Shown: positions 59,225-64,000 of the stretch, one piece after another
Layout of the letters: each line of letters starts with the position of its first letter
Numbering within the stretch: position 1 is the first letter of the stretch
NCBI GenBank assembly: GCA_937980205.1
Contig: CALJKW010000055.1
Location: 806,001-870,000, forward strand
Origin: an uncultured Myxococcales bacterium
GTDB taxonomy: Bacteria > Myxococcota > Myxococcia > Myxococcales > Myxococcaceae
Reading direction: 5' to 3'
Length of the DNA: 64,000 bases
The notes under the pieces: model-generated
What the model was told of the DNA's origin: nothing
Database searches by the model: none
The model's input: only the letters and a program-made list of their open reading frames with translations
Position numbers and translations under genes: made by a program

Positions 59225-59292
59225 GGCTACCTCAAGTGTAGCAACCGACACAGGCCGGGCCAAAATTTAACCCTTGAGTTACAGGGACTTAG

Positions 59293-59319
59293 CTAGCACT
59301 CTCGACGGTCGAGTGCTAA
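59293..59319. promoter_or_regulatory. CIRCE element 1
   Basis: CTAGCACTC and GAGTGCTAA separated by nine bases, 17 of 18 positions as in the consensus HrcA operator TTAGCACTC-N9-GAGTGCTAA. It lies about 80 bases upstream of the groES -35 hexamer and 69 bases before the divergent gene, where it could also control that gene. Confidence 0.9.
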
Positions 59320-59337
59320 TTCAGGGGCTAGGTGCCG

Positions 59338-59364
59338 TTGGCACTCATACCCAAGGAGTGCCAG
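59338..59364. promoter_or_regulatory. CIRCE element 2
   Basis: TTGGCACTC and GAGTGCCAG, spaced by nine bases. One symmetric base pair differs from the classical CIRCE (A-T replaced by G-C). It ends eight bases before the -35 hexamer of groES. Confidence 0.85.
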
Positions 59365-59372
59365 TTCGAGCC

Positions 59373-59400
59373 TTGACGCACAGGGGCGCACGGTTATATC
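59373..59400 (+). promoter_or_regulatory. groES-groEL promoter
   Basis: TTGACG (59373-59378) and TATATC (59395-59400), 16 bases apart, a good sigma-70-type pair. It is framed by CIRCE 2 just upstream and CIRCE 3 in the expected leader, so HrcA bound at either side would block it. Confidence 0.75.
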
Positions 59401-59415
59401 GGCGAGGTCCATTCG

Positions 59416-59442
59416 CTGGCACTCACATGGGGTGAGTGCCAA
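59416..59442. promoter_or_regulatory. CIRCE element 3
   Basis: CTGGCACTC and GAGTGCCAA separated by nine bases. It lies about ten bases after the expected transcription start and 28 bases before the groES ATG, the usual position of CIRCE in the leader of groESL. Confidence 0.88.
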
Positions 59443-59470
59443 CCCGCTTCAATACCCAGAGGAAAAGACC

Positions 59471-59761
59471 ATGAAGATTCGTCCCCTGCAGGATCGCCTG
59501 ATCGTCAAGCGCGTCGCCGAGGAGAACAAGACCAAGGGCGGCATCATCATCCCCGACACGGCGAAGGAGAAGCCGCTCGAGGGCAAGGTGGTCGCGGTCG
59601 GTAACGGCAAGGTGCTCGAGGACGGCAAGGTTCGTCCGCTCGACATCAAGGCGGGCGACACCATCCTCTTCAGCAAGTACGCCGGCACGGAAGTGAAGAT
59701 CGACGGCGAGGATCACCTGATCCTCCGCGAGGAAGACGTCCTCGGCGTCATCGAGAAGTAA
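59471..59761 (+). CDS. groES: Co-chaperonin GroES
   Basis: 96 residues. The ATG at 59471, with AGAGGAAAAG upstream, gives the conserved opening MKIRPLQDRLIVKRV; the frame continues 13 codons 5' through CIRCE 3 but that part is not protein-like. The mobile loop (EENKTKGGIIIPDTAKEKP) and the roof loop (VVAVGNGKVLEDGKVRPLDIKAGD) are intact. It caps the GroEL cavity. It starts the operon 34 bases before groEL. Expression should be repressed by HrcA until heat or folding stress. Confidence 0.97.
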   Translation: MKIRPLQDRLIVKRVAEENKTKGGIIIPDTAKEKPLEGKVVAVGNGKVLEDGKVRPLDIKAGDTILFSKYAGTEVKIDGEDHLILREEDVLGVIEK

Positions 59762-59794
59762 TTCCCCTCCCCCTTTCAAAGGAAAGATTCCACC

Positions 59795-61438
<1,644 letters not shown>

Positions 61439-61482
61439 GCCGTCCCCTTCACAGAACCGCTGTACTACCCGTTATGTCGGGA

Positions 61483-61522
61483 AACGGCCTCCGCGGCGCA
61501 AGCCTCGGAGGCCGTTGTATTT
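61483..61522 (+). terminator. Intrinsic terminator after groEL
   Basis: AACGGCCTCCG (61483-61493) pairs perfectly with CGGAGGCCGTT (61506-61516) across a 12-base loop and is followed by GTATTTT. It should end the groESL transcript. Confidence 0.8.
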
Positions 61523-61550
61523 TCAGGGCTTTTTCGTGACGCGAAGGGAC

Positions 61551-61579
61551 TTGGCTACCCCACGGTAGCAAGGTACTTT
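61551..61579 (+). promoter_or_regulatory. Promoter of the candidate small RNA
   Basis: TTGGCT (61551-61556) and TACTTT (61574-61579) are exactly 17 bases apart. The predicted start, about 61586, coincides with the first base of the closing stem of the predicted RNA. Confidence 0.5.
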
Positions 61580-61585
61580 CTGTTC

Positions 61586-61702
61586 AGAGTGCCGGTCCGC
61601 TAGCCCGTCCTCCCGTCACAAGATCCGTGGCAACCCGAAAGGGCCCCGGGGGCGTGCGCGAGTGAAGAGGGGCCTGAGCGGACCGGCACTCGATTGTTTT
61701 TT
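61586..61702 (+). ncRNA. Candidate structured small RNA (about 117 nt)
   Basis: A perfect 15-bp closing stem, GAGTGCCGGTCCGCT (61587-61601) with AGCGGACCGGCACTC (61677-61691), encloses 75 bases that contain smaller helices, including CCCGAAAGGG with a GNRA loop. It is followed by GATTG and six Ts. A promoter-like pair lies at the right distance upstream, and the groEL terminator precedes it, so it looks like an independent unit of promoter, structured RNA and terminator. It is not SRP RNA (no GGAAGG/AGCAG domain IV), and it is too short for 6S or tmRNA. Alternatively it is a leader or attenuator of the lipoprotein gene that starts 14 bases after the T run. Confidence 0.6.
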
Positions 61703-61716
61703 GAGGGAGGGCGTTC

Positions 61717-62706
61717 TTGAAGAGGCTGCTGTTCATCCTGCTCGCGGGCTGCAGCTCCGTCACGTTCGTCAATCATCCCCCGCCGCAGAAGCTCGAGCTC
61801 GTCGGCGCCTTCGTCTACCCGTTCGGCTACCGCTGGGAAGAGCCCGCCTACCGCAGCTTCGAGCTCTCTCAGCGCCTGACCGAGGCCGCCGTGGCCGAGG
61901 CCGGAGACGCGCTCTCGTTCTGGGGCCCCGGCGAGTTCAAGGTGATGCGGCTCGACGACGACGCCGCGTGGGTCGCGACCACCGCCCTGCCCCTGCTCAC
62001 CTCGTCGGGCGCGCGGCCGGACCAGGGCATCATCATCAGGCCCTGGGCCGAGAAGCGCGTCACCTCGTCGATGCAGGAGGCCGCCGACGCCAAGGGCCGC
62101 CGCGCCGGCGCCTCGAACGCCGAAGAGACGCTCTACATCGGCCACGTCGAGATCATTCACCCGTCTACGCACGAGCCGCTGCTCGAGGCCGAGGCGCAGG
62201 TGAAGGTCGACCCGTTCATGGACTTCGGCCCCGAGGGCGACTTCGACCCCGCCCCGCCGCTCACGAAGCTGATGGAGCGCCTGATGCGCGAGTCCGTGAA
62301 GAAGATGAAGGTGTACGCCGCCCCGCGCACCGCGCAGGCGCTGCCGAATGCGCCGTTCGCGTACACGCCCGCGGCCTCGATCGCCTGGCAGGACGCGGCG
62401 CGGCCGCCGGCGCAGATCGAGATGGCGAAGCTCGACGCCGTCGAGCTCGACCTGTTCCTCCAGGCGCGCGCGAAGTTCCTGAACCCGAAGCTGTCCGACC
62501 TCGAAGCGGCGAAGGTGTCGAAGATGCTGCCGGGCCTCGCGGTGATGCCGCCGGGCTTCGGCCAGCTCTCCGAGGGAGACCTCGTCCAGTCGCTCGACGG
62601 CCTGCCCGCCGCGCCGCAGGTCTGGGCGCGCCTGCGCTTCCTGCCGCAGGTGCCGGCGAAGGTGAGAAAGCCCTCCGGCGAGATCGTGGAAGTTCTTCTG
62701 CCGTGA
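61717..62706 (+). CDS. Lipoprotein, unknown function
   Basis: 329 residues from a TTG at 61717, preceded by GAGGGAGGG. A lipoprotein signal (KRLLFILLAGC, Cys 12) is followed by a soluble domain with no membrane segments. LVGAFVYPFGYRWEEPAYRSFELSQRL at about 28-54 has an alpha/beta pattern. A C-terminal segment (SGEIVEVLLP) closes it. It lies directly after the candidate small RNA and 28 bases before the FHA-AAA+ regulator, so it may share its transcript. The function is not recognised. Confidence 0.7.
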   Translation: MKRLLFILLAGCSSVTFVNHPPPQKLELVGAFVYPFGYRWEEPAYRSFELSQRLTEAAVAEAGDALSFWGPGEFKVMRLDDDAAWVATTALPLLTSSGARPDQGIIIRPWAEKRVTSSMQEAADAKGRRAGASNAEETLYIGHVEIIHPSTHEPLLEAEAQVKVDPFMDFGPEGDFDPAPPLTKLMERLMRESVKKMKVYAAPRTAQALPNAPFAYTPAASIAWQDAARPPAQIEMAKLDAVELDLFLQARAKFLNPKLSDLEAAKVSKMLPGLAVMPPGFGQLSEGDLVQSLDGLPAAPQVWARLRFLPQVPAKVRKPSGEIVEVLLP

Positions 62707-62734
62707 CGACGCGAAAGGTAGAAACACAGCACCC

Positions 62735-64000
<1,266 letters not shown>

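Noticed and set aside
61586..61702. SRP RNA, 6S RNA or a known riboswitch for the structured element
   Set aside because: The domain IV GGAAGG/AGCAG of SRP RNA is missing, the size and bubble of 6S are missing, and no GEMM, SAM, cobalamin or glycine core is seen.

Overview
The window is very GC-rich DNA, with third codon positions almost always G or C, tightly packed genes and many ATGA/GTGA stop-start overlaps. It carries homologues of the Myxococcus gliding apparatus (Glt and Cgl proteins), large Cys-rich lipoproteins, FHA proteins and a degenerate Ser/Thr kinase. Together these point to a member of the Myxococcota (former deltaproteobacterial myxobacteria). The species cannot be named from the sequence, and the presence of lysine-fermentation genes suggests a lineage with some anaerobic amino-acid catabolism.

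Layout. 1-5.3 kb (+): the end of a HEAT-repeat gene, a Cys-rich lipoprotein and two tandem MuiA-family (DUF4139) genes. 5.3-10.5 kb (-): lipoprotein, adenylate/guanylate cyclase (MshEN-GAF-cyclase), argS and a small membrane protein. 10.5-12.1 kb (+): an acyl-CoA carboxyltransferase. 12.2-18.3 kb (-): the 3,6-diaminohexanoate branch of lysine fermentation (kdd, kamD, an unknown secreted protein, kamE, kal, kce), preceded by an outer-membrane barrel gene. 18.3-31.9 kb (-): one long gliding/trans-envelope locus (cglB, two barrel genes, gltC, a 113-aa protein, gltD, gltE, a short TonB-type protein, an 86-aa protein, gltG), closed by a strong intrinsic terminator. 32-33 kb: a PIN/HTH toxin-antitoxin pair beside an outer-membrane-protein remnant. 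33-35.4 kb (-): a Cys-rich lipoprotein behind an isolated rplC. 35.5-39.4 kb (-): an envelope/lipid-type operon (hydroxylase-SDR, VanW-like, glycosyltransferase, two small genes). 39.4-43.2 kb (mostly +): a PLP-fold protein without the PLP lysine and a TreT-like trehalose synthase. 43.2-50.2 kb (-): a MacAB-TolC-like export operon with two permeases. 50.3-55.3 kb (+): ClpC-like ATPase, DUF2520 protein, rpoZ and a class III aminotransferase. 55.4-59.2 kb (-): two unknown genes, a Nudix hydrolase and a pseudokinase. 59.3-61.5 kb (+): groES-groEL with three CIRCE operators. 61.55-61.7 kb: a candidate small RNA. 61.7-64 kb (+): a lipoprotein and an FHA-AAA+ regulator that runs off the window.

How the genes fit together. 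The kam/kdd/kce/kal set would take 3,6-diaminohexanoate to crotonyl-CoA and acetoacetate; lysine 2,3-aminomutase and the CoA-transferase are not in the window. The glt/cgl locus encodes an outer-membrane adhesin, barrels, periplasmic TPR scaffolds and inner-membrane TonB-domain connectors. That is most of the passive part of the Myxococcus gliding machine, but the motor (AglRQS) and the polarity switch are not here. GroESL is evidently under HrcA control, and the same intergenic region may also govern the divergent unknown operon.

Limits. Names rest on motif and family recognition by eye. No database search, promoter model, RNA folding program or GC calculation was run.
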